NCBI GenBank assembly: GCA_029851415.1
Contig: CM056744.1
Span: 16,561,268 to 16,625,267 of the forward strand
DNA length: 64,000 nt
Source of the DNA: Eretmocerus hayati
Lineage: Eukaryota; Arthropoda; Insecta; Hymenoptera; Aphelinidae
Direction of reading: 5' to 3'
The position numbers and the translations under genes are program-made. The notes beneath the pieces are model-generated. The model had not been told where the DNA came from. It did no database searches and worked only from the letters and a program-made list of their open reading frames with translations. Shown here in pieces: positions 35,535 through 49,027 of the stretch. Positions within the stretch are counted from its first letter, which is position 1. Each line of letters opens with the position of its first letter.

Positions 35535-38500
35535 TCAGCTTGGTGAATCCTGTGAAAGAGAGACGTATGAGAATGAGATGGGAATGAGTTTCCAGGTTGC
35601 AGACGAAGGTCGAATAACAAACCTGTGTGTGAGCTGTTCTACAATGAGAATTCCCAAGGCTAAGACTATACCAACCAGTAGGGCAATTAATAGAGGTGCG
35701 AATTCATATGCACTGATGCTCGACACTCTTAGATCTTGAAGACAAATTGGTTTCCTCGCCGTTAATCTATTCAGTTGACGTCGCCGTATTCCAGCTTCTG
35801 ATAACCTTGCAAACCTTACGGATTTGATGATAATGAGAACGGATTCAACGTTTTCTCGTAATGAGTGACATACGATCAAATCATTCTCTCGTCACGAATA
35901 ATTCTTGACGAAAATGTCCATTAATTCTACGAAGTACTCTGGATTTGAGAATTTGGGTTGGAAGGCTTACCCAACTTTCATGAGCTCGACTAGCGTACTA
36001 TTGTAAGTAACGGCCGTTGCTGTGTAAGTAAGCCGAGCAAGACTAATTTCTGTGAGCTCGCAGATCTGAAGATTATTGAACCAACGGTTGATGAATGGAT
36101 ACACAACCTCTGGATGTGCGTGATAGGCAAAACCTCCACCCTGAACAAATTTCACTCCTTTCATTGCTGGCATGAATCTCTCATCCTCTGGTATCTTCAT
36201 GAACCTTTCTGTATAAAATATATTTGTTTCCCAACGATCCTCTCGCTACGACATTCAATACAAGGAATAATTGAAAATGAGACCATGAATGTTACAGATG
36301 AGGGAAATTCAGACTCATTTCAAGCAAAAATGCATTCAATTGCTGATCCGCAACGTGATAGTTGGAATTCTAAATTTTATGACAACAGTTGCATATAACA
36401 GATCGAATCAATTCGAATCATAACTATTACGCAAGAATGTGATAAAATGATAGTAGAGTATTCACACTATCACGGCCAAATACAAAGCAGAGCTCTTCGA
36501 GTTCAATAATTGTTTGAACGCGCGTGAGAAATTCTTGTGAGAATTCGAAAACTTTTTAGTAGATCGACAAGAAAACATACGAATGAAAGTTGTCTCAAGA
36601 CAGTATTTCACGCACGCAGCCATGTTGATTTAGGAATTGATAGCTCACCTTCATTAAGTAATCAAAATAAATCAGGTGATCTGATGCCGCTCTGAAACCT
36701 GTTTTTCTCAACTCGTTCAATGAATCATTGATTTTGAAAATGGGCTCACTCAAACGTATTGACACTACAATGGACGTGTAGTAATTGAATAAGAGATAGC
36801 TGAAGCATATGATGGTGAATATAATCACTCTAGTTGAAATCCTTCCCATCACCAAATCTGTTCCTATCAAAGTGATTGATGTTTGTGAACATTCGATTTC
36901 GTGAAATAAAATATGGAATTCGATGTTACCTTGTTGACAAAGTAAACCAATACTTGTCAATGATGCCGTAGAACATCTCTGAATAATACTATTGGAATCA
37001 TTCTCGAAACTCAAGGTGACACATAGAATGATAGAACTTATTAATACAAATGCCATCATCAAATACCATACGTGAGATGTGAATGGATGAAAAATACGTT
37101 CGAACTTAATTTCTTCTGGCTGTGGACTTCTTAGGATGAAGCAAGTCCTATCAAGAATGTAAAAACTCAACATAGTCTCATTCTATCATGACATTTTTCG
37201 TCAGGAATTAATGTTTTGTATTCAAACATACTTACCTAAACGGCCAAGATGGGTACACATATTTGACCATTTTCAATCTTGGTTGATCTATCAACAAAGA
37301 GCCCCCAGTCACGTCAATATCGTTATTATTCAATGCACGGGATATTGGGCCCAAATGATCACCTTTCTCCCACTTCGAGAATTCTTTCACATCTAATCTG
37401 AGAGAGATGGGATTTAAGTTTCAGTAATCTCCTCCCTTGATATGGGGACATGAATTTTTCTCAAATCCATACCCAAAATTAAACATTTCTGATACACACT
37501 TCAGAACTGTATATCCAAATCTCGAAAACCCATCAATCGTATTCACTTCTGGGCTACTGAGATAAACTTCGATTGGCACTTCCTTGGGTCTATATTTACT
37601 CTGCGCGAACAATGTAAAAAAATATTGTTCAATTGATGGATATCGAAAATGAATGCAATTTTCATTATAATATCAAATTTTTATTTGTAAGAGATGACAT
37701 ATTGCCAGCTTATGTTCCGAATTTTCAACCACATCCACGGAGCACTGAGATGCGTATTACAAATGATTTCGTTCAATGATAAAAAATGAACATTCTAGTA
37801 ACAATCCGACGGCCCAGAGTGAAAAAGAACTATCAGAAAATGTAAGCTTTGAAAGGTACTATCCAAAAATGTTTGTAAGAGGAACTCTCTAAAGACGTTT
37901 ACTCAAAAGGGACTATCTGGATCTGTCTGATTCGGAAATAATTGAAAATTTCTGTTTTAGAAAGGAACTGTTCGTGAATTTCTGGTTTGAAGGGAACTAT
38001 CTGTGAATTCTTGCTGAAAAGGAACTATTTGAATTTGTCTGATTTAGAAGGAACTATCTGAAAATTTTTGTTCAGAAGGAAGTACCGTCAAGTGGGGTAA
38101 CTTAACCACACTTTTGACTTTTTTTGGCATTGTTTTTCGTAAAGCTCGGAGAGATTACGGCAAAACCTACCCGTATCAGTAGCCAATCGAATGCTTAGAA
38201 TCTTAGCTTTCGATTGGCGTAAGGTAGAACTCGATTTGAGAATCCTGTTTGAAGATACGGTCTTGAGAAGCAAAACACTTTTCACAAAACCTGGGGTGGG
38301 GTAACTTTGCCACACTCCAGTATCTCCACTGGAATTTCAGTATCACGACTAGAATTCTTGTGAAAATACGAGCGTATCTTGTATCTCATCAGCTCTAATA
38401 GATGTTGTTCCCATTGGGAACTTTTTTCTTGACATCCCGAGCTTTGTGCAGCATTGAAAAAGTCAGATGATTGATTTGAAGTAGTATCAAAGCTGTTTAT

Positions 38501-41500
38501 ATAAGTTTGGTTTTTCAAAATTCCACGGAAGAGTGTTTTTTTTTCTTATGAAACACGGAAGAGTGTTGAAAGATGATGCTTGACTTATTCCTCAAGTACT
38601 TGCACGTTTAGCTAGGATTTAAGATTCAAAAATGAAAGTCAATGTATCTCTTTAATTGAGTTCTGGATAATTATTATGACTTTTCCACGTTCAAAGAGAA
38701 ATTTCCCCGCAATTAACGCTCTGTACAAGTTATCGATGCTGCACGAGTATTTCCAAGAGAGCCTAACGCAAAGCAGTCATTGGCGATTTTTAATCTGAAA
38801 AAAATCCATCTAGACGGAATTGTTTCGTTTAATGAAGAGATAAGTGATTAGTGTTTTCACTGTTATCTTAAATTCCTTGGCTGCTTCGCGGTAAGAGAGT
38901 TATTGCCACATCCTATTTGCTTAAGGTACTTCTGAAGCTTGTCATATGAAATTTCTTGTAATTCCTTCTACCCTTCTGCCTTGCCTAGTTTCTGGTCATC
39001 TGTAAGAGCAGATGGGTGAAAATTGGATTGGAAGAATGAAAGTATGATAAAATGGGAAATTACGTGAGAGAAGTCGAACAAAATAACTGTAGACGTGAGC
39101 AGTTAAGGCGATGCGGTCACCTTGCGAGCTGACAATCATTCCCAAGTTCCTCCGATTTTTTTGCGATTTGGGCTAAACGACGAACGCACAAATATTTGTT
39201 ATCATCTAACTTAGATTTGTCCGCTCTTCGTTGAGCTCAAATTGCAACAGAATCGGAGAAAGTTGGGAATGAAAATGTGCGTGTATTATAGAATAGGCGG
39301 TTCCCGTGGCCGAGTTATTCCCACTTTTCTCCGATTCTCTCATGATTTGGGCTAAGCGACGGATTGAGGAATACAAGTTGGACAATAACAAGTATCCGAC
39401 AACTCGTCTCACACTTTGAAGAATCAAACTTTTTATGTAAGGTGTATTTTGAAGGTCCATGGTCACGGTGCACGGTGACCGCATCGCCTTAAGCTGCAGT
39501 AGGAAAGTGTGGCAAAGTTACCCCACCATAGCCAAAAAAACAGCTTTTTTTCTTTTTCTCGACGTAAAATTCGTACCGTGGGAAAATAGTGCTTTATAAC
39601 AACAAAATCATCAAGTTAATGATTCAAGTCAATGAGAATATGCAGCATTTGCCTGTCATTCGACGACAAGTGCTCGTACTGGATCAATTCTTTGGGAGTA
39701 GATTTTTTTGCTTGTCTCACACTGCGTTACAAAAATAGGTTATAAATAACCCTCAGGCATCAAGAGCCGCCTTCCGCGGGCGCAAAACATAGCTTACGCA
39801 TGCCCCTACTGGAGGGAATTGTTACTAGAGCGATCAGATTCCCTACCTTACCTACAGCAGCCTTTGAAATCTTTTTCCGGCGGTGTGGATGAGTTACCCC
39901 ACCTGTGCCAAAGTTACCCATTCTACGGTATCCGAATTTGTCTGATCTGAGAGGAACTATCTAAAAATTTTTGTTTCAGGAAGGGACTACAGTAGAATCC
40001 GGTTATAACGAGTCCGGTTATAACGAGAATCCGGTTATAACGAGCAAATTTGGAAGATTTGGTTGGCCGCCATATAATGTATGTGCAAACAGGTCCGGCT
40101 ATAACGATCCGGATATAACGAGAATCCGGTTATAACGAGCAAAAATTCTGTCAAAATTTGGTTTTGGCACCGGCTATACCGAGCAAATCAATGTTAACGT
40201 CGTACGATTCTGAGTTCGGGAGCCCAAGACTCGAGGTAAACACGAGTACCAATGCGAATACACATGCAGTACGATTCTAGTGAGCAAAATGGATAGATCG
40301 AATACAAGCAAGCGACATTTCATGACGAGTGCGTTCTCGTAAACTCTGAAGCAACATTGAAATTTCTCAGTTACAATTTCTCATTTTCCATCACGTGTAT
40401 TTGTTCATTCTTGTCTTGCGGTTCTTTGAACTTATGACAAAATGCGAATTCCTGGATAGTATTTGTCCATACCATTAAGTGGATTAATGCACATCTACGT
40501 CATTGTCATCCTGTCATCGTATTCTGAATGTTAATCATCATTAATTATTTGAATTCTTGATAAAAGATACTTTACAAACTAAAGATTAGTTGTTTTTTCA
40601 TTCATCAGTGGTAGTTATAACGAAATCATATGAATGTGAGCCGATAAATCGAAGTCCAGTTATAACGAGGTCCGGTTATAACGAGCATTTTTCTTCGGTC
40701 CCTTGGAGCTCGTTATAACCGGATTCTACTGTATCTGGTAAATTTTCGGTGAAAAGGAATTATCTGAGAATTTTTGGGTTGAAAAGGAAGCATTGGAAAA
40801 TTTCTGGTTGAAAAGGAACTATCTGAAAATCTTTGGTCGGGAAGGAATTATCTGTAAATTTTTTGATTATAAAGAACTGTCTGAAAATTTTTGATTATAA
40901 AGGACTATCTGAAAATTTAATCTTCTGATAATTCCTTTTCAATTAAGAATTTTCAGATAGTTTTTTCTAACCAAAAATGTACAGATAGTTCCTTTCAAAC
41001 CAGGAATTTACAGATAGTTCATTTCTGAAACAAAAATTTCCAGATAGATCCTCTTAAATTAGACGAATTCAGATCGTTTTTTTTTTAACGAAAATTTACA
41101 GATAGTCCCTTTTAAACCGGAGATTCACAGATAGTTCCTTTCTAAATCAAAATTTTTCAGATAGTTCCTTTTAAATCAGACAAATCCACATAGTTCCTTT
41201 CGACTCTTACGATCCTAGATAGTTTCTTTCAGCCAAAAATGTATAGATAGTTCTTTTCACGGACACTTCTAGATAGTTCCTTTTAACCAAAAATTTCCAG
41301 ATACTTCCTTTTAACCAGAAATTTACAGATAGTTCCTTTCAAGTCTTACGATTTCAGATAGTTCCTTTTTACTCTGAACCATCGACTAGTTCTCATCGAG
41401 ACCTATACTACAAGACTCTGAAATACAATCGGAGAATGTTATTGAAACATGTCACCATGTCGTGAAATATTACTGGAAGGGTCCTTGATGGGAATGAAGA

Positions 41501-44243
41501 AAATATAGCAAGCTACTATCATCTTGAATTTATTAAATGTGAACTAGATAGGTCATCCAGATTGCTCATCTTTTGGACTAGAGTCGATAAAACAGAATTC
41601 AATTCAAACGTCTTGAGAGCTTTGGAGTTTGAAAGTTCATGATAAAGAATAATTGTGCACTCGATCCAATGATACCTTACTTAAACATGTCCTGACTCAT
41701 ACTAATACTATTCATTTGTGGTAATTTCATTTTAGAAAACTGAAGAGTCGAAAATTGAATTTGGCATGATGGAATTGGTGAAAACACCATAAACTCCAAC
41801 GCACAATGGGTCGTTCGAGATGAATTTCGATGGATTGTATCAAAAATAGCATGATCTACCGGCGAAAAAAATCCTAGGTTGCTCGAAAATGTTCATAGAA
41901 CCCCAAAAAGTGAACATTTAATGAAGAATGAAAGAACGCGATTCTTTGAAGCTGTATATTTGTATCCTCTTCAATATTTTTTCGAAAGGACTCGATAGAT
42001 TGTCAAACATGATAATTTTTTGTCCGGTAAATGATGAGAAATCATGGATTATTGTTGGAATTCGGTAACAATTGTAGCGAGAAGATCAATTCCTCCCTCC
42101 AAGAGTATCATAGCCCTACTACACGAATATATCTCAAGATGATTTGTTTCGCTACCTATCGCTTAAGGCAGCACGAGTGGGTAAAGAATGATGACGGTCA
42201 TCGAGCTACCAAAATTCACAAGTATACTTCACACGTTCGCAAATCTTTTTTTCGCGTAAAAAAATCATAAATATTCCGCTGGCAGACACGTGTTCTCACG
42301 AGATGGTCATCAAAACATCGTGTCATTTGGAAACGATGATTGTTAAAATCCTGCCGAAATTCAATTATGTAGATGAAACGCTACTGAATAAGCTAACGTC
42401 TAAGAACATATGAGTCACCGATCAAGTCATTCTTTGACTTAGAAGAAAAGTATAAGAGTTTGAGGGAGAGACCGGAGAAGCAGCGGTGGAAAGGTAAGAT
42501 ACTGTCACAGTTGTAGAATCACCGCATTCTTCCCCTTTTTTCTCATTTTCTACTGATAAAGGGACAGATTCATGCACCGGTACTCATCATTTCAGCTCGG
42601 AATCGCGTGAGTATGACTTGGAGGGATTTCAGCAATAGGTCCTAAAAGTAATCATCTTCGGATTATCCCATGAGATTATGATACTCTTGGCAGGAGAGAT
42701 ATTACATTTTGCCAAGAGTTGTCACCAAATTCCAACTACAATAATTTTTTTAGCGTCTTCTACGATTTCTCAGTGCCCAACAGAGCAAACCCATCATGTT
42801 TGGCATCTTCCTAAGTATTCTCAAGAAATTATCCAAGAGGATACGAACTTATTCTTCTAAGAAATCGCGTTCTCTCGTATTCTATCAAATTGTCAGTTTT
42901 AGGCGTTCTAAGAGAACTATTGAGCATCCTAGGGCTTATTCCTAGGATATTCCATTGTGTTTGATACAACGTATCAAGACTCATTTCGAAAGACATAGAG
43001 CGAAGATGTGGAGTTTTTACCAACTCCAGATGGCCATTTTTGAACTGGTCCAAACTAAGAATTTGCATAGCTCCAATGCAGAATCAATCTGGCAGGACGA
43101 AAAATTACGTAACGCCTCATTTGGTCTCTAGAAATGTATATTTTTTGACAGAGAAATCCTAATTTTTTCACTCCACTCCATTGAACAATCTGAACTGGAA
43201 TAGACCAACACTCATTTCACACGTAGAGTAATAATCAGGGCATACCTTGAAGAATCCAGTTCTTAGGACTAAACCTTCGAGATTAGATCTTCTTGAAAGT
43301 TTCGTCCCAGAAAGTGAAATTTTGAGGCCATCTGTTCGTGTCCAATGTCCATAAGAAGACACATGCAAACTACCGTTCGCACCCTTAAACGGGTTGTAGA
43401 CATCGTATAGTTCCATCGACATCGTGTTTTGCGATACGACAGCTATTGTAAAATCAGTCGATGTACCAAAAGCTTGATCATCAACTACTTGCAAAACATA
43501 GTCCAGATCTGAGCCAATTATCAACCAATAGTGTAATTCATTATAGAATCGATGATCCGAAGCCTGTATTTATGTGTTATATTAGTATGAGTTCATTAAA
43601 ATTGCTGAAATAGTCATTTTTCCAATCGATTTAGTATACATCTCAATAGAATGTAACTGGATCTGAACTCGATGAAAATATACTTTGACAAATGCTTCTT
43701 ACTCACTTCAGTCAAAGCTGTGCTAACGGTTGCAGCATCGTAACACCGTGTATCCAAAAAGATTCCTATTCTATGATACTTTGATTTTATCAAATAATCG
43801 ATGGATCTATCTTTTTTCTTGTGAATAGCAACCCTGACTCCCACTTTACTCAGTGTCTTCAGGAGAATAATGTCATCTGTGCAGATAAAAATTGTCTATT
43901 AGAGCATCACCTTTACGGATCATACTGTATGGCCTTGAGGCGTTGATTATATTGAGGTTTACGTGGGAAGCATCTCCATGCATTGGATCTAAGTTCAGAG
44001 AAAACGATCCCTACGAGTTGTAAAATTTGGGAACAAAATCATGAAATTAAAGTATCATGTGATGAGAATGATCAAAATATTACCTTGCAAAATATCACAT
44101 GTGAAGCCCACGAGATGAGTGGATCCTTTGTGAATACTGTAGTCGATGATGAATTCATAGCCATTACTCGTGCTCCCGGATGAGAATATGATAAGTAACA
44201 GGGCAAACTCAATAGTTAACACTTTCCATGAGCTATAATGCAT
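35535..44243 (-). CDS. IR75-like ionotropic receptor, nine exons, all open
   Basis: Predicted odorant-gated cation channel subunit of sensory dendrites. Exons: 44243-44084 (signal peptide, FIIDYSIHKG), 43876-43707, 43563-43246 (extracellular domain with ELYDVYNPF and RSNLEGLVLRTG), 37600-37473, 37397-37236 (ligand lobe 1, GDHLGPISRAL), 37147-36930 (FILRSPQ, first helix WYLMMAFVLISSIILCV, LLCQQG pore segment), 36863-36649 (second helix, SIRLSEPI), 36245-35971 (lobe 2, GGGFAYHAHPE, CELTEIS) and 35805-35535 (third helix, YEFAPLLIALLVG, stop). All splice sites are GT-AG, all phases match, and the sum is about 638 residues, normal for the family. Exon 8 starts at a weak acceptor (GTCGTAG). Intron 3 is 5.6 kb because of a foldback element. 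Best candidate functional receptor here; the 37-44 kb linkage is inferred from phase and exon order. Confidence 0.85.
38085..39930. mobile_element. Non-autonomous DNA element nested in the foldback
   Basis: Terminal repeats TACCGTCAAGTGGGGTAACTT (left) and the complement of TACCCATTCTACGGTA (right) delimit about 1.85 kb. Further inverted copies of GGGGTAACTTTGCCACAC occur inside at about 38,290 and 39,510. No transposase frame recognised. Confidence 0.7.
39098..39497. mobile_element. 400-bp MITE nested in the previous element
   Basis: Inverted ends GCAGTTAAGGCGATGCGGTC and its near complement. Inside, a CTCCGATT...GATTTGGGCTAA motif occurs twice directly and once inverted. Confidence 0.75.
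39990..40731. mobile_element. pogo/Tigger-like MITE
   Basis: 742 bp flanked by TA on both sides (39,988-39,989 and 40,732-40,733). The ends read CAGTAGAATCCGGTTATAAC and its complement, and several subterminal copies of TCCGGTTATAACGAG follow, a pattern typical of pogo-type elements. No transposase. Confidence 0.9.
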
Positions 44244-44249
44244 TGGTGA

Positions 44250-46600
44250 TCAAAAACTCATACTTGAAGTGATTTCGTCTCAAAAATTTTTAACATCGAT
44301 GTCGGAGATACTTTTAAAAAACTCCACGCCTTCGCTTTATTCGATTGGTCTTGAGTTCAGCACAGTCACGAATGACTCAATACGGGGGAATAGGACAGTG
44401 TATGTAATTGCATGACGAGACATTAAAAAGCATGATTGACGTTTAGGTCAAGTTTTCCAGTTTGCTATCGATTCTTAAAATATCATGAACCCTAGGAAGA
44501 ATAATTCCATCCTCGAGTGGTTAAAGAGGCATGTCTCTGAAATCTGCATTCTCTATTTTCCTTCATAGATTGGGGCAGATCACCTATGAGATCAACGAAA
44601 AGTAAGAAATTTCTTGATTATCCATAATTGTCTTACGATCGACGAGGTTATATACTTTCTTCTCATGATTGATAAATAGCCGTAAATATTCTTTTTGATA
44701 CACTGTGCGTAAAAGTGCACTTTGCGTACAGTTTGTCGACTTTTACTCACAGTTTATCGAAAAGTATAGTTAGATACACGGCCGTAAAACCTATTATTCG
44801 CATCCTCGTGATGATTCCGACCCTCGCCTGCGGCTCGGGCCGAAACCCATCACCCGGACGCGAGTAAAACGTTTTACGCCCTTGTATCGAAATGTACTAT
44901 TCTGTTATCCTGTGCACGAAAATGGCTGTTTAGACGCGAGTGTGCGTGCGTAAATAGCGGATTTGCGCATTATTTCGGATCAAGTGTGCGCCAAAAATTT
45001 TTTACGCACTGCTTCAATGCACTTCTGTACGCCAATGAGTCATTTACGCACTTTTCAAACTTCGTTTGCGCAGTGGATCCAATTCGAATCATGTGATTGT
45101 CTGATCAATCTCCTCTCAGTAAAAGAGTGAATATTATGAATTGCTGGCTGTGGACGATTTAGGAAATAGTTCGGAGAATCAAGCATGCATGTCTATGTGT
45201 CGCTGAAAAGGGATATGAAGCTCGAATTACTCTTTGTTTGGGCTGAATTCATAGTAAAAATATTCAGTCGATCGATAGAGATAGAAATGTTCATGATCTT
45301 TGAGTCTACCTTCTCAGATTCATGCAGATGATCAATCATGTCTACACAAATTTACATATGAAATATCAAAATGAGATCTTTTGATAGCTGGCGATAGTCT
45401 CGAGCAACGTGGTAACACGCTATAACAACAAGACTTTTTTCTGATACGTTTTTCAGAATTATTTTTCAGTCGGGCGGCTCCGCCCCCCGAACCCCCCGGC
45501 GCGGCGGGGGCTCCGCCCCCTGCACCCCCACCGTGGGTCGCCGCCTTGGACCCACTCATGCTGGAAAAGGAGAACCAGGCCCGTCGACTCTTGGGGTGAC
45601 GGCCAATTCTCGCATCGTCCACTGTTGTTAGGGCGGGTTACATTTTTGCTCACAGAAATAACAAAAAATATCGTAAGCGACTCGGGCACCGACATCTTCG
45701 CACTCGTCCCCGCACTCGTGTACAAACGTTTCGGTTGCGCACAGTTTCCCCGTTTACGCAGTGCGCAAATGGAACTGTGCTCGCGTGCTTCGCGAGTATC
45801 GCGCAGGGAGATAAATGAGTTTAAAACAAATTTAGAAATTGGACTGATTTTTCTTTAAACTTTGAAAATGAAATGAATTGACCTGAGGAGTAGAAAAAAT
45901 CGTTAGGTTAGAAGTACGTGTGCTCGCTTCAAAAACCTGAACGAATCTGAGAAAACGATTCCAATTTTTTCGTTTGCTTGACAACGCGTTGCTAAGGAAA
46001 TTTTGAACAGTTGAGTTTGAATTCGATTACGTTCACTGGTAGCCAATTGGCCACAGACACACTGTCCGCGACACGGGCCCCTCATGCACGAGGAGCGAAA
46101 ATTAGCCACAGATTCAAAATCCACGCTACGGCTGGGGACACCAGGACCGCGTCCCTCACGTCCTAGTGAAAGTAATACATGTAAATATCATCCGATAATC
46201 AAAATTTTGGACAATTTTAAGATTTGAAGCGAACACACTAAATTTCATCATTTTACAATTTTTGAATATTCAATACTTACAAGCTAAAATTCCATTTTAT
46301 TCAATAAATAATCACTAAAAATGTCATATTTCTTTTGAATATTTTCATTCTCTTTTTGATCAATATTTATGATCTTTTTATAAACTTTGGTAAACTCAAC
46401 TCAACTTGCATTTCATGACTGAAAAATATATTTTTCACTTCTTAAGATTAAGTGGAAAATTTGACTTTAGGCAAAGATAAACTTGAAACAGTTCAATGAA
46501 TTTTAAATTAAAAATGGGCGGGAACAGGAACGTTTGCACACTTGTTGCGGGGACTCGTGCGCAAATATCTTCTGGCGCCCTTGTAGCTTAATATACTATT
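44250..46600. other. Upstream flank of receptor with GC-rich repeat blocks
   Basis: Contains repeated GTGCGTAAA-like segments (44,700-45,060), a very GC-rich block at about 45,470-45,540 with GGCTCCGCCCCC occurring twice, and a related GTGCGCAAATAT segment near 46,555. TTACGCCCTTGTATCG (about 44,875) and GGCGCCCTTGTAGCTTAATA (about 46,575) may mark ends of one degenerate element. No gene recognised. Confidence 0.45.
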
Positions 46601-46619
46601 AATGATTCACCAAGAGCAA

Positions 46620-46735
46620 TAGAGTTTTCTCACGATCGACGAAGACTAATATCTTCCTCTTATGTTTGATGAAGTTTAACAGATTTCTCTAATGATCGAC
46701 AAGAAGTAATACATTTTCTCACGATCAACGAAGGA
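46620..46735. repeat. Short tandem repeat, about 40-bp unit
   Basis: Three imperfect units containing TTTCTCACGATCGACGAAG; a further related unit lies at about 44,630. Confidence 0.7.
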
Positions 46736-46739
46736 TCAA

Positions 46740-48120
46740 ACTCTTTTGGTGTTGCGCGTATACACTGATAATAAAACTTCAAGGGTAAGAAAAGTTGACC
46801 CCGAAATCCGAACATCCCCAAATTCACAAACTCACAAATACTCCAGCTGAATGATCTGTTGGATCGGAAATCGATTGCATAATTTAGAAAGGCCTTGAAT
46901 CTGTTGAGCTCAGGACTCATATAGCTTCAGTATCTGTGAGCTTTCACGTTTGAGGGACTTACAAGGGGAGGATCAGACCTTTGGATCACCACTCTCTAAA
47001 CCTGTTGGAGTCAAATTTGACTTTCTTGGAGTGAAATTCAAGTGAAGCTCACTCCAACGAGTTAAGCATGCAATCTTGTCCATTTTTTTTTTTTTTTTAC
47101 AGTTTCGTATTACCTAGAATATGAAGAATCCAGAGTAAATCCCTCTTGTTCGAAGATACAGCCACTGAGAATATTATTGCTCATATAGGCTCATGTTAAA
47201 AAGTGATATACATATATAGATATACTGGCAACGCTAACATTTTTGCTCGTAGCTCCGGACAGAGGGCCCATTTGACGGAGTTACTGTGGATTCTTCATAT
47301 TCTAGGTGACACAAGACTGTAAAAAAATTTTGGAAAAGATTGGTGATCCAAAGATCTGATCCTTCCGTTGTTAGTTTTCGGGATCGTTGTTCTCTCTGTC
47401 GAATTTTGGGGCTCGAGTGTTGAATTGTTCATCGTGAAAGTGACGAGTGATTCGACCCATGTTATCATAGAAAAATACAAGTTATAAAGGATCATCTTCG
47501 TCGTTTTTGGATGAAATGCCTTTTAATTCTTGAATTTTTTTAATCCAAGTTTTGGATCAACAAACAACGAGTAAGAAAGGTCGCAAAAGATTCTCGAGAT
47601 GTAATACGAATACACCCGGTTAAACTGAAAGAAAGTGGTCTCATCTCCATCTCAGTCTGAAGTGATGATCTTGATCTTGTTCAAAAAATACTCGACATGT
47701 GTTTTTTATGAATTTCATTCCATTCAAGAGTTAAAACCATGGTACACTCTACCTGAACGAATTCCGATCCCTCAAAGATTTGGAAATACTCGACATGGTT
47801 TCTATGATTTCATTTCTTTCAAGAGTCAAAAGTATGTGATTCGGCTGCTTTCAATGAATCATCACTCCTTCTGCTAAAAGCCTGTGGAAGCTTAATTAGT
47901 TAAGGAGGAGAAACTTATACTCGCCAAGTTATACTTTTGAAAAAAGTGAATGGAGGGGGGGAGGATACTGATGATACAAGTAACGAAAACAATATTTATT
48001 ACACCCCGCATGTACGAAAAGAGAGGAATATTCATATTAGAATGATGTGTTGCACTGCCATTTTGCGTTCTTGAAACTCCTGTTGCAGATTGACGTCGTG
48101 ACTGACCACTTCATCTTTTC
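46740..48120. other. Intergenic stretch with one small MITE
   Basis: 47,092-47,330 is a hairpin element: ACCTAGAATATGAAGAATCC on the left and its complement on the right, with TACAGT near the outer ends. Outside it no gene or repeat was recognised. Confidence 0.5.
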
Positions 48121-48123
48121 ATC

Positions 48124-48228
48124 TCAATGAGAAATGAGTGGTTGCAAGCTCCGCCGCGGTGGCGCTACGGGTATCTAACGCGAGTCACTCAAACTACCAA
48201 AAGTTGAACGCGTGTAGGTGTGTCCGTG
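48124..48228. repeat. ISL2EU left terminal inverted repeat
   Basis: The first 60 bp match the right end with two or three differences; further inward the match is patchy but resumes at GCGCGTGT(A/G)GGT. Confidence 0.85.
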
Positions 48229-49027
48229 TCCCGTCCGTGATAGCGAGTATGTATATCATACAGCTGGTGGTAGAAGCGCACGATCAGCACGAGGGCTCCA
48301 CGAGGTTATAAACAGACCGGCGTGTATCTGTATACCCATTGTATACCTCGATCCCATCGCTGCGTACACGCGTTATACCTGTATTTACAATCGTGGAGGG
48401 CCAAGGGCCTAGTGCTTTGAGATGGATCAGTGGGATAAGAGAGCGGCTGAGTTGGGACGAATGACTGTTGTTGAGTTGAAGGAGCTGTTGTTTCGTAAAG
48501 GAGCCGAACGTACAGGCAAAAAAGCAGATCTAGTACAAAGGTTAGAAAGTGAAATATTTTTGTATATCAATATTTTGACCGAATGACAACGTGATTGATG
48601 GCCCATGTTCATTGCTCTAGGATTGTAGATTATGAAAAATATCTCAATTTTGGACGTGATCCAGAACCAGACAATCACAAAGGTCAGCGCATTATCACAC
48701 CTCCGATGAACGAATACAAAGACCTTCACGGTGGTTGCCCTCTCCCGTCTTTCCGCGCTGAAAGTCTGCAAGTATTTTTAGAAAAGTATGTATGAATTTT
48801 CGTGACAATTAATGTGCTCTATAGATTGTATTGACATTCACTCAATCTTTGACAGGTACGATAAGAAACCCGACGAGGCTATAGAGATGTACCAACGAGG
48901 CTATTTAATGTCAATCCGTTTTGCAGTCGTAGGTAATGTAACATTCAAGAGATAATATTGCTAAGTTAATTGATAAAATGTCTCACCATCTCAAAAATGT
49001 ATTCTCACCATTTTAGGTCTGAGATAC

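Larger units (their letters stand above)
37808..41388. mobile_element. Foldback element with tandem-repeat arms in receptor intron 3
   Basis: Both ends carry CAGAGTRAAAARGAACTATC in inverted orientation. The left arm consists of degenerate units of 35-45 bp containing GGAACTATCTGAAAATTT; after about 40,918 the same unit appears only as its complement (CAGATAGTTCCTTTT). This is the architecture of Foldback-type elements. The left arm has been interrupted by two other insertions listed separately. Confidence 0.8.

Noticed and set aside
36595..37173. Treating the 192-codon frame as one exon
   Set aside because: Phase and paralogue comparison show two exons (37147-36930 and 36863-36649) separated by a short intron that happens to be open.
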